From the NCBI RefSeq assembly GCF_017896165.1, contig NZ_JAFCNB010000032.1, forward strand, positions 1-50,734: 50,734 nucleotides of DNA, written 5' to 3'. Source of the stretch: Microbispora oryzae (lineage in GTDB: Bacteria; Actinomycetota; Actinomycetes; Streptosporangiales; Streptosporangiaceae). Below the pieces are notes generated by a model that saw only the letters and a program-made list of their open reading frames with translations, had not been told where the DNA came from and did no database searches. Shown here one piece after another: positions 1 to 8,238 of this stretch (position 1 is its first letter; every line of letters begins with the position of its first letter). A program made the position numbers and the translations under genes.

Positions 1-2
1 GC

Positions 3-470
3 AACTACAACAAGAAACAGGCCTACACCTCCGTCCTCGACGCCCTGAACAACGCAACCCCGGTATCGCCGAGCCCCTCGGTGAGCCCCACACGCAGCCC
101 CAACACCTCGCCGTCGGCATCCCCGCCGGTGTCCCCGTCGGCGTCCCCGTCGGTGTCTCCGTCGGTTCCGGTGACGGGTGCGTGTTCGGCGACGATCGAG
201 ACGACGAATTCGTGGCCAGGCGGGTTCCAGTCGACCGTGACCGTTCGTGCGGGGAGTTCGGCCGTCAACGGCTGGACGGTGAAGTGGACGTGGCCAAGCG
301 GCCAGACGATCAGCAGTCTGTGGAACGGCACGCAGAGCGTGTCCGGCTCCTCGGTGACGGTCCGCAACGCCGACTACAACGGCTCCATCGCGGCGGGCGG
401 CTCGACGACGTTCGGCTTCACCGCCAACGGCACCGCGGCAACCCCCACCGCCACCTGCACCAGCCCCTGA
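3..470 (+). CDS. Secreted endo-1,4-beta-xylanase (GH10-type), 3' end, with CBM2
   Basis: Partial gene; the 5' end lies outside the window. The frame is open from base 3. It first encodes NYNKKQAYTSVLDALNN, the typical last helix of GH10 xylanases. A Ser/Pro/Thr linker of repeated SPS units follows (about residues 22-57), then a CBM2 cellulose/xylan-binding module of about 95 residues. The module is bracketed by two cysteines and has the expected exposed tryptophans (NSWPGGF, NGWTVKWTW, SLWNG). The whole enzyme would be exported and would cut xylan in plant cell wall. The catalytic part is not visible, so GH10 rests only on the terminal helix; the CBM2 call is firm. A strong hairpin terminator follows directly. 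Confidence 0.85.
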   Translation, partial: NYNKKQAYTSVLDALNNATPVSPSPSVSPTRSPNTSPSASPPVSPSASPSVSPSVPVTGACSATIETTNSWPGGFQSTVTVRAGSSAVNGWTVKWTWPSGQTISSLWNGTQSVSGSSVTVRNADYNGSIAAGGSTTFGFTANGTAATPTATCTSP

Positions 471-494
471 CCTCACGGATGAGGCGAAGATGAG

Positions 495-524
495 ATCGGG
501 CCGGGGCCACAGCCCCGGCCCGAT
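495..524. terminator. Strong rho-independent-type hairpin, bidirectional
   Basis: A perfect 13-bp inverted repeat (495-507 with 512-524) with a 4-base CACA loop lies between the xylanase stop (470) and the convergent LacI stop (574). It is placed to end transcription from both sides. There is no T-tract, as is common in high-GC actinobacteria. Confidence 0.8.
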
Positions 525-573
525 TCGCGCCGTTCGGGGGCGCTGCCGCACCCTCGGACGGCCGGGCGCCGGG

Positions 574-1617
574 TCACCCCAGCGGGGACGGCGCCGTGAT
601 GGGCGTGAGCGGCACGGTGGTCGACTCCCGCACCACGAGATGACAGGGGTGGGCGTGGCGGCCGGGCTCGGGGGAGCCGTTGATGGCGGCGAGAAGCTTC
701 TCCGCCGCCGACCGGCCGAGCCCTTCGAGGTTGAGATCGATGCTCGTCAGGGGCGGCTGGGCGCCGTCGATCATCACGTCCCAGTTGTCGAAGCCGACGA
801 GGGCGACGTCCTCGGGCACCCTGCGGCCGGCGGCCCGCAGGGCGTCTCCGACCCCGCGGGCGATCTGGTCACTGCCGCAGAAGACGGCGTCGAACGGCGT
901 CTGGCCCGCGAGCAGGATGCCGACGGCCTGACGTCCCCATACCTCGCTCCACCCGCCGAACAACGGCGGCGCCGCCGGCTCGACCCCCGCCTCGGCCAGC
1001 CGCTCCAGCGCCGCGGACGCGCGGACCCGGGCGGAGTTGTGCCGTTCGGGCCCGGTGACGTGCGCGATCCGGGTACGGCCGATGGCCAGGAGGTGCTCGA
1101 TCGCCTTGCGGGCGCCGCCGACCTCGTCGGGGACCACCGAGCAGTCGTCCGGGTCCGACGAGCTGATGAAGGCGTACACGACGGGGACCGGGAGGCTGAC
1201 TCCGATGGGCGGCCGCGCCTCGGTCCGCCGTCCGGTGACGATGATGCCGTCGACCCTGCGGCTGAGCAGGGTCCTGACGTAGTACTGCTCGCGAATCGGG
1301 TCGCCGCGGCCGTCGCAGAGGAAGATCGACATCTCCCCGGCTCCCAGCGCGTCCTCGGCGCCCATCAGAACGGGGATGCTGAACCGGCCGATCGTGTCCG
1401 TCGTGATCATCCCGACCGTGTAGGTCCGGCCGGAGTGCAGGCTGCGGGCGCCGGCGTTCGCCTCGAAGTTGAGCTGCCTGGCCGCCTCCCTGACCCGCGT
1501 CCGCGTCTCCTCCCGTAAGGACCCGCGCCCGTTCAGCGCCTTGGAGGCCGTGCCCACCGAGACTCCGGCCAACGCCGCGACGTCGGCGATCGTGGCGGGA
1601 CGCGCCAGCTTTCCCAC
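574..1617 (-). CDS. LacI-family transcriptional regulator (arabinoside module)
   Basis: 347-residue repressor of the LacI/GalR family. The N-terminal helix-turn-helix and hinge read TIADVAALAGVS...ASKALNG. A periplasmic-binding-protein-like sugar-binding domain follows (about residues 60-340), with the usual VPDEVGGARKAIEHLL and VGFDNWDVM blocks. I chose the GTG at 1617 because GGAGG lies 5 bases upstream and the protein then begins four residues before the HTH. The frame stays open upstream to 1902 but that part is low-complexity. The gene is divergent from the GH127 gene, so it probably controls the GH127/GH-A/ABC cluster and itself. The inducer is unknown; an arabinose-containing sugar is inferred from the neighbours. 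Confidence 0.88.
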   Translation of the reverse strand: MGKLARPATIADVAALAGVSVGTASKALNGRGSLREETRTRVREAARQLNFEANAGARSLHSGRTYTVGMITTDTIGRFSIPVLMGAEDALGAGEMSIFLCDGRGDPIREQYYVRTLLSRRVDGIIVTGRRTEARPPIGVSLPVPVVYAFISSSDPDDCSVVPDEVGGARKAIEHLLAIGRTRIAHVTGPERHNSARVRASAALERLAEAGVEPAAPPLFGGWSEVWGRQAVGILLAGQTPFDAVFCGSDQIARGVGDALRAAGRRVPEDVALVGFDNWDVMIDGAQPPLTSIDLNLEGLGRSAAEKLLAAINGSPEPGRHAHPCHLVVRESTTVPLTPITAPSPLG

Positions 1618-1654
1618 GTTTCCTCCGTTTTCCGGTGACTGTTGCCTAGTCCAC

Positions 1655-1677
1655 TGTATAGCCACGACACCGGTGTC
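1655..1677 (-). promoter_or_regulatory. Candidate LacI-type operator and -10 of the regulator gene
   Basis: The perfect 12-bp palindrome GACACCGGTGTC (1666-1677) has the central CG typical of LacI-family operators. It sits where the spacer of a minus-strand promoter would be, next to TATACA (reading leftward, 1660-1655), upstream of the regulator. No good -35 is visible. Autoregulation is inferred from position. Confidence 0.45.
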
Positions 1678-1711
1678 CCGCTCGCCCAGGTAACAAGGCG
1701 GAAACGTGCTA

Positions 1712-1764
1712 TTGACGAGGCATGGGCGCGTTGGTAGCTTTTCGGCAATCGTTTTCCTGATTGC
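1712..1764 (+). promoter_or_regulatory. Promoter of GH127 gene with overlapping inverted repeat
   Basis: TTGACG (1712-1717) and TAGCTT (1735-1740) are separated by 17 bases, a good sigma-70-type promoter pointing at the GH127 gene. Starting five bases further on is the inverted repeat GCAATC-N8-GATTGC (1745-1764), placed as an operator over the likely transcription start. The remaining ~155 bases to the GH127 start hold nothing else I recognise. Confidence 0.55.
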
Positions 1765-1919
1765 TTTGCCGCTTGCTGTGGCATCATCGCCGGCTCCTCT
1801 CTTCGCAGTCTTCCAGGGGCGTGTCCGTCTCCGGAAGGGCCAGCCGTGTCCCATCGTGGGAGTACGGGGGTTCCGTGACCGCGACGGAGGCGCCGACGTC
1901 ACCGGACGAGAGATGAGGA

Positions 1920-3896
1920 ATGACAGAGCACAAGCTGTCCGACACGTTGGCCGCGCCCGGCGCCCGGACGGACGTGGGGCCGGCCGTCCCCGCGCCGGGC
2001 GCCGTCGGCGCGCTGCGGCCGCTCGGCCTGGATCAGGCCCGGCTGCGCCCCGACGGCCTGCTCGGCCGGTGGCGGCGGCGTAACGCCGAGGACACCCTGC
2101 CGCACTGCGTCGACAACCTCCACAGCCAGGGCAACATCGGCAACCTCGCCGCGGCCGCGGGGGAGTCCGACCAGGAGTTCGCCGGCATGTGGTTCGCGGA
2201 CTCCGACGTGTACAAGACGCTGGAGGCGGCGCTGTGGGAGCTGGCGACGTCCCCGGCCGACGCCGGTCTGAAGGACTTCGTCGACACCACGACGGCGCTG
2301 CTGGCCCGTGCCCAGCAGGCGGACGGCTACCTGAACTCCCACTTCACCATCGCCGCCCCGGAGAAGCGGTGGCTGAAGCCGGACTGGAGCCACGAGCTCT
2401 ACTGCGCGGGCCACCTCATTCAGGCGGCCGTCGCCGCCGGCCGCACGGGCGGCAGCCCGGAACTCGTGGCCGTGGCCCGGCGGTTCGCCGACCTGATCGT
2501 GGAGCGGTTCGGGCCGGAGGGGGTCGAGGAGGTCTGCGGGCATCCGGAGATCGAGACGGCCCTCGCCGAGCTCTACCGGCTGACCGGCCACCGGCCCTAC
2601 CTCGACCTGGCGCGGCGGTTCCTCGACCTGCGCGGGCGCGGGCTGCTCGGCCCCGGGCGGTTCGGGCCCGTCTACTACCAGGACCACGTGCCCGTGCGCG
2701 ATGCCACCGAGGTCGCCGGCCACTCCGTGCGGCAGCTCTATCTCCTGGCCGGGATGGTCGACGTGGGCGTGGAGACCGGTGACCGGACCCTCCTCGACGC
2801 CGCCGAACGGCTGTGGGAGGACGTCTTCCACACCAAGACCTACGTCACCGGCGCGCACGGGTCGCGTCATCGGGACGAGGCGTACGGCGACCCGTACGAG
2901 CTGCCGCCGGACCGGGCCTACGGCGAGACGTGCGCCGCCATCGCGAGCTTCCAGTGGAACTGGCGGCTGCTGCTGGCGACCGGCCGGGCCCGTTACGCCG
3001 ACGAGATGGAGCGGGCGCTGTACAACGCGATCGCCCCCGCGTTGTCGGCGGACGGAAGGCATTTCTTCTACTCCAATCCCCTCCAGCTGCGCACCGGCCA
3101 CGCCGGTTCGGGCGAGGAGGCGGCGGCGCGGCGGCTGCCCTGGTACTCCTGCGCGTGCTGCCCGCCCAACATCGCCCGGCTGATGGCGTCGTTGCCCGGA
3201 TACGTGGCCACCGCCGACGCCGGCGGCCTCCAGATCCACCTGTACGGCGACGCCTCCCTCGACACCGGCGTCGCGGGCCGGCCGGTCCGGGTGGAGATGC
3301 GCACCGATTACCCGTGGCAGGGCCGCGTCGAGCTGACCGTGGAGGACGAGGGCGGCCGGGACGAGGACCCGTGGACCCTCGCGCTGCGGGTGCCGGCCTG
3401 GTGCGACACCTATGCCGTGAGCGTGGGCGGCGAGACCGTCGACGTCCCCGTCCAGGACGGCTACGTCCGGCTCACCCGGGTGTGGGCGCCGGGCACGACC
3501 CTCGTCCTCGACCTCGCCATGCCGGTCCGCCGGCTGAGCGCCCATCCGCGGGTCGACGCGGTGCGCGGATGCGTCGCCCTGGCTCGCGGTCCCGTCGTGT
3601 ACTGCCTGGAGCAGGCCGACCTACCGCCCGGCGTCGTCCTGGAGGATGTCTGGCTGGACCCCGCGGCGCCGGTCGAGGCGGCTCACCGGGACGATCCGGC
3701 CGGCATCCCGGTGGTCCTCACCGCGGGCGGCCGGCTCGCCGGCTCCGGTGACGCGCTGTACACCGCCCTGGACGAGTCCGGGCCGGGCCGGGAGACAGGC
3801 GCACCGCTCGCGCTCACGGCGGTGCCGTATTTCCTGTGGGGCAACCGGAGCGAGGGCCCGATGCGGGTCTGGATTCCGCTCGCCGCCACCGGATGA
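1920..3896 (+). CDS. GH127 beta-L-arabinofuranosidase
   Basis: 658-residue cytoplasmic glycoside hydrolase of family GH127 (former DUF1680); no signal peptide. The (alpha/alpha)6-barrel carries the family hallmarks HELYCAGHLIQAA and YGETC (E336, C338) and the cysteine-rich CACCPPN block (C413, C414). In characterised GH127 enzymes these Glu/Cys residues bind zinc and provide the catalytic nucleophile. The protein would remove beta-linked L-arabinofuranose from imported arabino-oligosaccharides. It is the first gene after the LacI-controlled promoter and precedes a secreted hydrolase and an ABC sugar importer. A hairpin pair follows the stop, so expression downstream may be reduced. Family call firm; exact linkage specificity inferred. 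Confidence 0.88.
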   Translation: MTEHKLSDTLAAPGARTDVGPAVPAPGAVGALRPLGLDQARLRPDGLLGRWRRRNAEDTLPHCVDNLHSQGNIGNLAAAAGESDQEFAGMWFADSDVYKTLEAALWELATSPADAGLKDFVDTTTALLARAQQADGYLNSHFTIAAPEKRWLKPDWSHELYCAGHLIQAAVAAGRTGGSPELVAVARRFADLIVERFGPEGVEEVCGHPEIETALAELYRLTGHRPYLDLARRFLDLRGRGLLGPGRFGPVYYQDHVPVRDATEVAGHSVRQLYLLAGMVDVGVETGDRTLLDAAERLWEDVFHTKTYVTGAHGSRHRDEAYGDPYELPPDRAYGETCAAIASFQWNWRLLLATGRARYADEMERALYNAIAPALSADGRHFFYSNPLQLRTGHAGSGEEAAARRLPWYSCACCPPNIARLMASLPGYVATADAGGLQIHLYGDASLDTGVAGRPVRVEMRTDYPWQGRVELTVEDEGGRDEDPWTLALRVPAWCDTYAVSVGGETVDVPVQDGYVRLTRVWAPGTTLVLDLAMPVRRLSAHPRVDAVRGCVALARGPVVYCLEQADLPPGVVLEDVWLDPAAPVEAAHRDDPAGIPVVLTAGGRLAGSGDALYTALDESGPGRETGAPLALTAVPYFLWGNRSEGPMRVWIPLAATG

Positions 3897-3900
3897 CCAC

Positions 3901-3936
3901 GGCGGGCCGTGCCGGCGCTCGCCGGCAGGGCCCGCC
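3901..3936 (+). terminator. Hairpin after the GH127 gene
   Basis: A 16-bp stem with one mismatch (3901-3916 with 3921-3936) and GCTC loop starts five bases after the stop codon. It could partly end transcription or stabilise the upstream mRNA before the secreted hydrolase gene. Confidence 0.65.
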
Positions 3937-3942
3937 CGCATG

Positions 3943-3986
3943 GGGACCGTCTCACGGCTTCCGCCGGATTCGGGGGAGACGGTCCC
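3943..3986 (+). promoter_or_regulatory. Second long inverted repeat in the 3897-4041 gap
   Basis: A perfect 11-bp repeat, GGGACCGTCTC (3943-3953) with its complement at 3976-3986, encloses 22 bases that can form a small inner hairpin (CGGC-TTCC-GCCG). It lies 55 bases before the next start codon. It could be a second terminator arm, an mRNA processing site or an operator; the sequence alone does not decide. Confidence 0.4.
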
Positions 3987-4041
3987 GTTCCACCTCCTGC
4001 TCGACACCCCCCACATGAGCACAGAAAGAGCGAGGTAGTTC

Positions 4042-5775
4042 ATGCGCAGACCCCGAATCACGGCGCGAGGCGCGCCCGGGGTGACCAGGGCGCCGCTGAC
4101 GGCGGCGCTGTTGACCACGGGCCTCGGCCTGGTTTCCGTGGCGCCGGCGGAGGCCGCGGGCGCCACCCTCACGGTGAACGTGGCGCAGCCCTTCCGGCCG
4201 GTCACGCACGTCGCCACCGGCGGCCTGTACGGCCTGGCGGAGAACGGCAAGCCGGCCGACTCGACCCTGTTGCCGCTGAAGGTCAACTCGCTGACGCAGC
4301 CCGCTCCGGGGGTGGGGCAGCGGCCCAACGGTCAGCCGCCGGGTGGTGATTCGCTGCTGGTGTCGCCGCAGGCCACCCGGGTCGGGGCGGGGGAGTACAT
4401 CCGGATGCCGGACATCTACCCCAATTTCCCCTACAAGTGGGTGAGCTGGAACGACTGGCTGGCCAAGGTGGACACGATGGTCCGGGCCCGGCTGAACACG
4501 ACCTCGGCGACCAACATCGTCGGCTGGGAGCTGTGGAACGAGCCGGACTGGACCTGGAACACCTCCGCCGCCGGGGCCTTCAGCGACGGCTGGACGCGCA
4601 CCTTCCGGGCGGTGCGGGCGCTGGACGCCGCGACGCCGATCGTGGGGCCGAGCATCTCGTACTACAACCGGTCGTGGATGTCGTCGTTCCTGACCGCGGC
4701 CAAGGCCGCGAACACGCTGCCGGACATCATCTGCTGGCACGAACTGGGCAGTCCCAACAACATCGCCGCCGACATCGCCGACTACCGGGCGCTGGAGTCG
4801 TCGCTGGGGATCAGCCCGCGCCGGATCTCGATCAACGAGTACGCGGCCACCAGTGAGGTGGACGTGCCCGGCCGGATCGCCAGTTATGTGGCGAAGTTCG
4901 AGCGGGGCGGGGTGGAGACGGCGCATCGGGCGTTCTGGTACGAGTACGGCACGATGAACGGCCTGGTGGTCAACAACAACCAGCCGACCGCTTCGTGGTG
5001 GCTGTACAAGTGGTACGGCGACATGGCGGGCCGGATGGTCACCACGACCCCGCCCAACCAGACCGGGCTGGACGGCTTCGCCTCCTACGACAGCACCCGC
5101 AAAATCGTCAACGTGGTCCTCGGCAACGACTCCGGCACCAACACGGTCCGGCTGACCGGCATCGGCGGGCTCGGCCCGTCCGTCCAGGTGACGCTGCAGT
5201 CCACTCCGTCAAACGGGCGCTTCACGGCTGTGACGGCTCCCACTACGATCTCCACGAGCACCTACACCGTGAGCAACGGGGAGATCAGCGTCTCGGTGCC
5301 CAACATGTCCGCCACGAGCGCGTATAACCTGGTCGTCCAGCCAGCCAGCGGGGTGCCCTCCTACCAGCAGAGGTACGAGGCGGAGGGCGCGTCGGTCTTC
5401 CGCGCGCAGCGGCTGACCTCCTCCAGCGCGTCCGAGGGCGGCTACGTCGGCCGCATCGACAACAACACCGGCACGCACAGCACGGACAGCTACGTCGACT
5501 TCGTGGTGAACGTGCCGACCGCCCGGGCGTACACGATGACCATCGGTTACGCCAACGCGACAGGGGCGACCTCCACCCAGGGCCTGGCAGCCAACGGCGG
5601 CGCCTGGACCACGGTCAGCTACCCGCCGACCTCCGCCTGGGGCCAGTTCGGTGCCACGGTGAGCAAGTCGATCAACCTTCAGGCCGGATACAACGTGATC
5701 CGCCTGGCCAAGGGATCCCCCGGCTTCTCCGGTGGCACCGGTTACGCCGAGCTGGACTACATCCAGCTCACCTGA
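4042..5775 (+). CDS. Secreted clan GH-A glycoside hydrolase (GH39-like) with CBM35/CBM6-type domain
   Basis: 577 residues. An N-terminal signal peptide (basic start, hydrophobic stretch, APAEAAGA around residue 40) indicates secretion. The catalytic part is a (beta/alpha)8 enzyme of clan GH-A: WNEPD supplies the acid/base E167 and INEYAA the nucleophile E266, about 100 residues apart. A beta-rich region follows (about 350-440). The C-terminal ~130 residues begin YEAEGAS and end YAELDYIQLT, a CBM35/CBM6-like carbohydrate-binding fold. Next to GH127 and an ABC importer it would release arabino-oligosaccharides outside the cell. GH39 (some members are arabinobiosidases) is my best family guess; GH30 or GH79 relatives are alternatives. 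GCGAGG precedes the ATG. Confidence 0.7.
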   Translation: MRRPRITARGAPGVTRAPLTAALLTTGLGLVSVAPAEAAGATLTVNVAQPFRPVTHVATGGLYGLAENGKPADSTLLPLKVNSLTQPAPGVGQRPNGQPPGGDSLLVSPQATRVGAGEYIRMPDIYPNFPYKWVSWNDWLAKVDTMVRARLNTTSATNIVGWELWNEPDWTWNTSAAGAFSDGWTRTFRAVRALDAATPIVGPSISYYNRSWMSSFLTAAKAANTLPDIICWHELGSPNNIAADIADYRALESSLGISPRRISINEYAATSEVDVPGRIASYVAKFERGGVETAHRAFWYEYGTMNGLVVNNNQPTASWWLYKWYGDMAGRMVTTTPPNQTGLDGFASYDSTRKIVNVVLGNDSGTNTVRLTGIGGLGPSVQVTLQSTPSNGRFTAVTAPTTISTSTYTVSNGEISVSVPNMSATSAYNLVVQPASGVPSYQQRYEAEGASVFRAQRLTSSSASEGGYVGRIDNNTGTHSTDSYVDFVVNVPTARAYTMTIGYANATGATSTQGLAANGGAWTTVSYPPTSAWGQFGATVSKSINLQAGYNVIRLAKGSPGFSGGTGYAELDYIQLT

Positions 5776-5870
5776 ACGGCGCGGTACGGGCTCGCGCTCC
5801 GACCGGTGAGGGCCCGCACGGTCCGAACGACTATTTGAGCCGGTGATCCGGCGTCGAAAGGAAGAGATAG

Positions 5871-7163
5871 ATGGAATCACGCCAGCTGGGACGGCGTAGC
5901 CTGCGGGCGGCCCTCCTCGCCGTCACGATGGTGGGCGGCGTCGCCGCCTGCACGTCGGCCCCCTCCACCTCCGACTCCGCCGCGGACGCGGGTGCGAGCG
6001 CCGGGGCGAGCCAGGCCGCCGGGGGCGGAACATACACGATCTGGGACCCGTACCCGCAGTTCGACGACTCCTCCGACTGGGTGAAGCTGCTCACGCAGTG
6101 CGGCACGGACGCCGGGGTGACCGTCAAGCGGACCGGTTACGACACCACCGACCTGACCAACAAGGCGCTGCTGGCGGCGCAGCAGGGCAACTCGCCCGAC
6201 GTGCTGATCGTCGACAACCCGGTGGTCTCGACGCTCGCCGACGCCGGCGTCCTGACGACGACGGAGGAGAGCAAGCTCGACACCTCCGCGATCTCACCGA
6301 ACCTGCTGGCGGCCGGCCAGATCGGCGGCAAGACCTACGGTGTGCCGATCGGGGCGAACACGCTGGCGCTGTTCTACAACAAGGAGGTGTTGAAGAAGGC
6401 CGGGGTGGACGCGGAGTCGGTGAAGGACTGGGCGTCGCTGACGGCGGCGCTGGAGAAGGTGAAGGCGGCGGGCAAGAAGGGGATCACGTTCTCCGCCATC
6501 GGCACCGAGGAGGGCAGCTTCCAGTTCCTGCCGTGGTTCTGGGGCTCGGGCGCCCAGCTCACCAAGCTCGACTCCGCCGAGGGCGTGGCCGCTCTCTCGC
6601 TGTGGACCGACTGGGTGAAGAAGGGCTACGCCCCCAACTCGGTCATCAACAACACGCAGACGACCAGCTGGCAGGAGTTCGCCACCGGTGACTTCGCGTT
6701 CGCCGAGAACGGCACCTGGCAGCTGGGCAACGCCAAGAAGGCCGGCTTCACCTACGGCATCATTCCGATCCCGGCCAAGGACGGCGGCACCGCGCCGGCG
6801 CCGACGGGCGGCGAGTTCGTCAGCATGCCGGTGCAGCAGGACACCGGCCGCTACGCCACGACGCAGAAGCTGGTGACGTGCCTGACCAGCACCGACAACT
6901 CCTACACCACCGACACCACGCTGTCGTACATCGCGCCGACCGACGCGGTGCAGACCAAGCAGGTCGAGCAGAACGCCGAGCTGAAGGTGTGGGTCGAGGC
7001 GGTCAAGGCGGCCAAGGGCCGGACCAGTGACAACCTCGGCACGAAGTACCCGAAGATCTCGGAGCCGATGTGGAAGGCGATGCAGGCCGCGCTGAGCGGC
7101 TCGCAGCCGCCGCAGGAGGCACTGACGGAGGCCCAGACCGCCGCCGCGAGCGCCACTCAGTAG
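5871..7163 (+). CDS. ABC sugar transporter, solute-binding lipoprotein (family 1)
   Basis: 430 residues. A type II signal peptide ends in VAAC with lipidated C27, followed by an Ala/Ser-rich tether and a family-1 extracellular sugar-binding domain (GYDTTDLTNKALLAAQQG, ALFYNKEVLKKAG, WEFATG-type blocks). AAGGAAG lies upstream of the ATG. It would bind an oligosaccharide and deliver it to the two permeases that follow. No ATPase gene is present; such importers in actinobacteria usually share the MsiK ATPase encoded elsewhere (family knowledge). The ligand is inferred as an arabino-oligosaccharide from GH127. Confidence 0.85.
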   Translation: MESRQLGRRSLRAALLAVTMVGGVAACTSAPSTSDSAADAGASAGASQAAGGGTYTIWDPYPQFDDSSDWVKLLTQCGTDAGVTVKRTGYDTTDLTNKALLAAQQGNSPDVLIVDNPVVSTLADAGVLTTTEESKLDTSAISPNLLAAGQIGGKTYGVPIGANTLALFYNKEVLKKAGVDAESVKDWASLTAALEKVKAAGKKGITFSAIGTEEGSFQFLPWFWGSGAQLTKLDSAEGVAALSLWTDWVKKGYAPNSVINNTQTTSWQEFATGDFAFAENGTWQLGNAKKAGFTYGIIPIPAKDGGTAPAPTGGEFVSMPVQQDTGRYATTQKLVTCLTSTDNSYTTDTTLSYIAPTDAVQTKQVEQNAELKVWVEAVKAAKGRTSDNLGTKYPKISEPMWKAMQAALSGSQPPQEALTEAQTAAASATQ

Positions 7164-7183
7164 GACCGACGTGCGGCCGGGGG

Positions 7184-7215
7184 AGGATTCGGGGCGCGTC
7201 CGCGCCCCGGATCCT
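7184..7215 (+). terminator. Attenuator-like hairpin between binding protein and permease genes
   Basis: A 14-bp stem with one T-G wobble (7184-7197 with 7202-7215) and GTCC loop lies in the 88-base gap. Hairpins here often let the binding protein be made in excess over the permeases. Confidence 0.65.
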
Positions 7216-7251
7216 GGGCCGCCCGCTGGTCACTGTCAGATGAAGGACAGC

Positions 7252-8238
7252 ATGAATCACGCAACACAGACGCCGTCTCCGTCCGTCTCGGGCGGCGGGC
7301 GGAAGCGGGTCCCGCCTCCGCCGTCCCAGGGCAGGCGGCGCGCGCCGGCGCGCCGCCGGTGGACCGGGCAGTTGGCCGCGTGGGCGTTCCTCGCGCCAGT
7401 GGTGGTCTACCTGCTCGCGTTCTACGCCTATCCGCTCTACCGCAACGTCGACCTGAGCCTGCGGAACTACACGGTGCGGTCGTTCGTGCAGGGCAACGCG
7501 CCGTTCACCGGATTCGCCAACTACACCAAGGTCTTCGAGAACGCCACATTCGGGCCGGCGCTGTGGCACACGATGGTGTTCACCGTGGTGTCGCTGGTGT
7601 TCCAGTTCACCATCGGGCTGGCCCTGGCGGTGTTCTTCACCCGGAACTTCCGGCTGTCGGCCACGTTGCGGGCGCTGTTCCTGGTGCCGTGGCTGCTGCC
7701 GCTGATCGTGTCGTCGTCGACCTGGTCGTGGATGCTCAACAGCGACTCCGGCGTCGTCAACGCGTTCCTGCACATGGTCGGGCTGGGGCCGGTCAACTGG
7801 CTGACCTCTCCGGACTGGTCGCTGTGGTCGGTGACGATCGCCAACGTCTGGATCGGCATCCCGTTCAACCTGGTCGTGCTCTACAGCGGCCTGCAGGCGA
7901 TCCCTTCGCACATCAACGAGGCGGCCCAGCTCGACGGAGCCACCAACTGGCAGCGGTTCTGGAGGGTGACCTTCCCCCTGCTCCGGCCGGTCTCCGCGAT
8001 CACGCTGCTGCTCGGGCTGGTCTACACCCTCAAGGTGTTCGACATCATCTGGATCATGACCAAGGGCGGGCCCAGCGACTCGTCCACCACGCTGGCCACG
8101 TGGTCCTACCGGCTCGGCTTCGGCAACCTGCTGCCGAGCTTCGGTCCCGGCGCCGCGGTGGGCAACCTGCTGATCGTGATGGCGCTCGTCTTCGGCCTGA
8201 TCTACATCCGTGTGCAGCGAAGGCAGGGACTGTCATGA
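7252..8238 (+). CDS. ABC sugar transporter permease (MalF-type)
   Basis: 328-residue inner-membrane permease with six predicted membrane segments. The cytoplasmic EAA loop reads EAAQLDGATNWQRFWRVTFP, the contact site for the ATPase. The N-terminus is basic and Arg/Pro-rich before the first segment (WAFLAPVVVYLLAFYAYPLY). I placed the start at ATG 7252 because AAGGA lies 5-6 bases upstream; earlier in-frame starts (7171, 7240) lack a ribosome site or fall in the preceding hairpin. It overlaps the next permease by ATGA, so the two are co-translated. Confidence 0.87.
   Translation: MNHATQTPSPSVSGGGRKRVPPPPSQGRRRAPARRRWTGQLAAWAFLAPVVVYLLAFYAYPLYRNVDLSLRNYTVRSFVQGNAPFTGFANYTKVFENATFGPALWHTMVFTVVSLVFQFTIGLALAVFFTRNFRLSATLRALFLVPWLLPLIVSSSTWSWMLNSDSGVVNAFLHMVGLGPVNWLTSPDWSLWSVTIANVWIGIPFNLVVLYSGLQAIPSHINEAAQLDGATNWQRFWRVTFPLLRPVSAITLLLGLVYTLKVFDIIWIMTKGGPSDSSTTLATWSYRLGFGNLLPSFGPGAAVGNLLIVMALVFGLIYIRVQRRQGLS

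Noticed and set aside
574..1902. Longer start for the first LacI gene
   Set aside because: The extra 95 codons are low-complexity, cover the divergent promoter and lack a ribosome site, whereas GTG 1617 has GGAGG and places the HTH at the N-terminus.
1899..3545. Minus-strand open frame of about 550 codons opposite GH127
   Set aside because: GH127 motifs fix the plus strand as coding; the antisense product has no domain.
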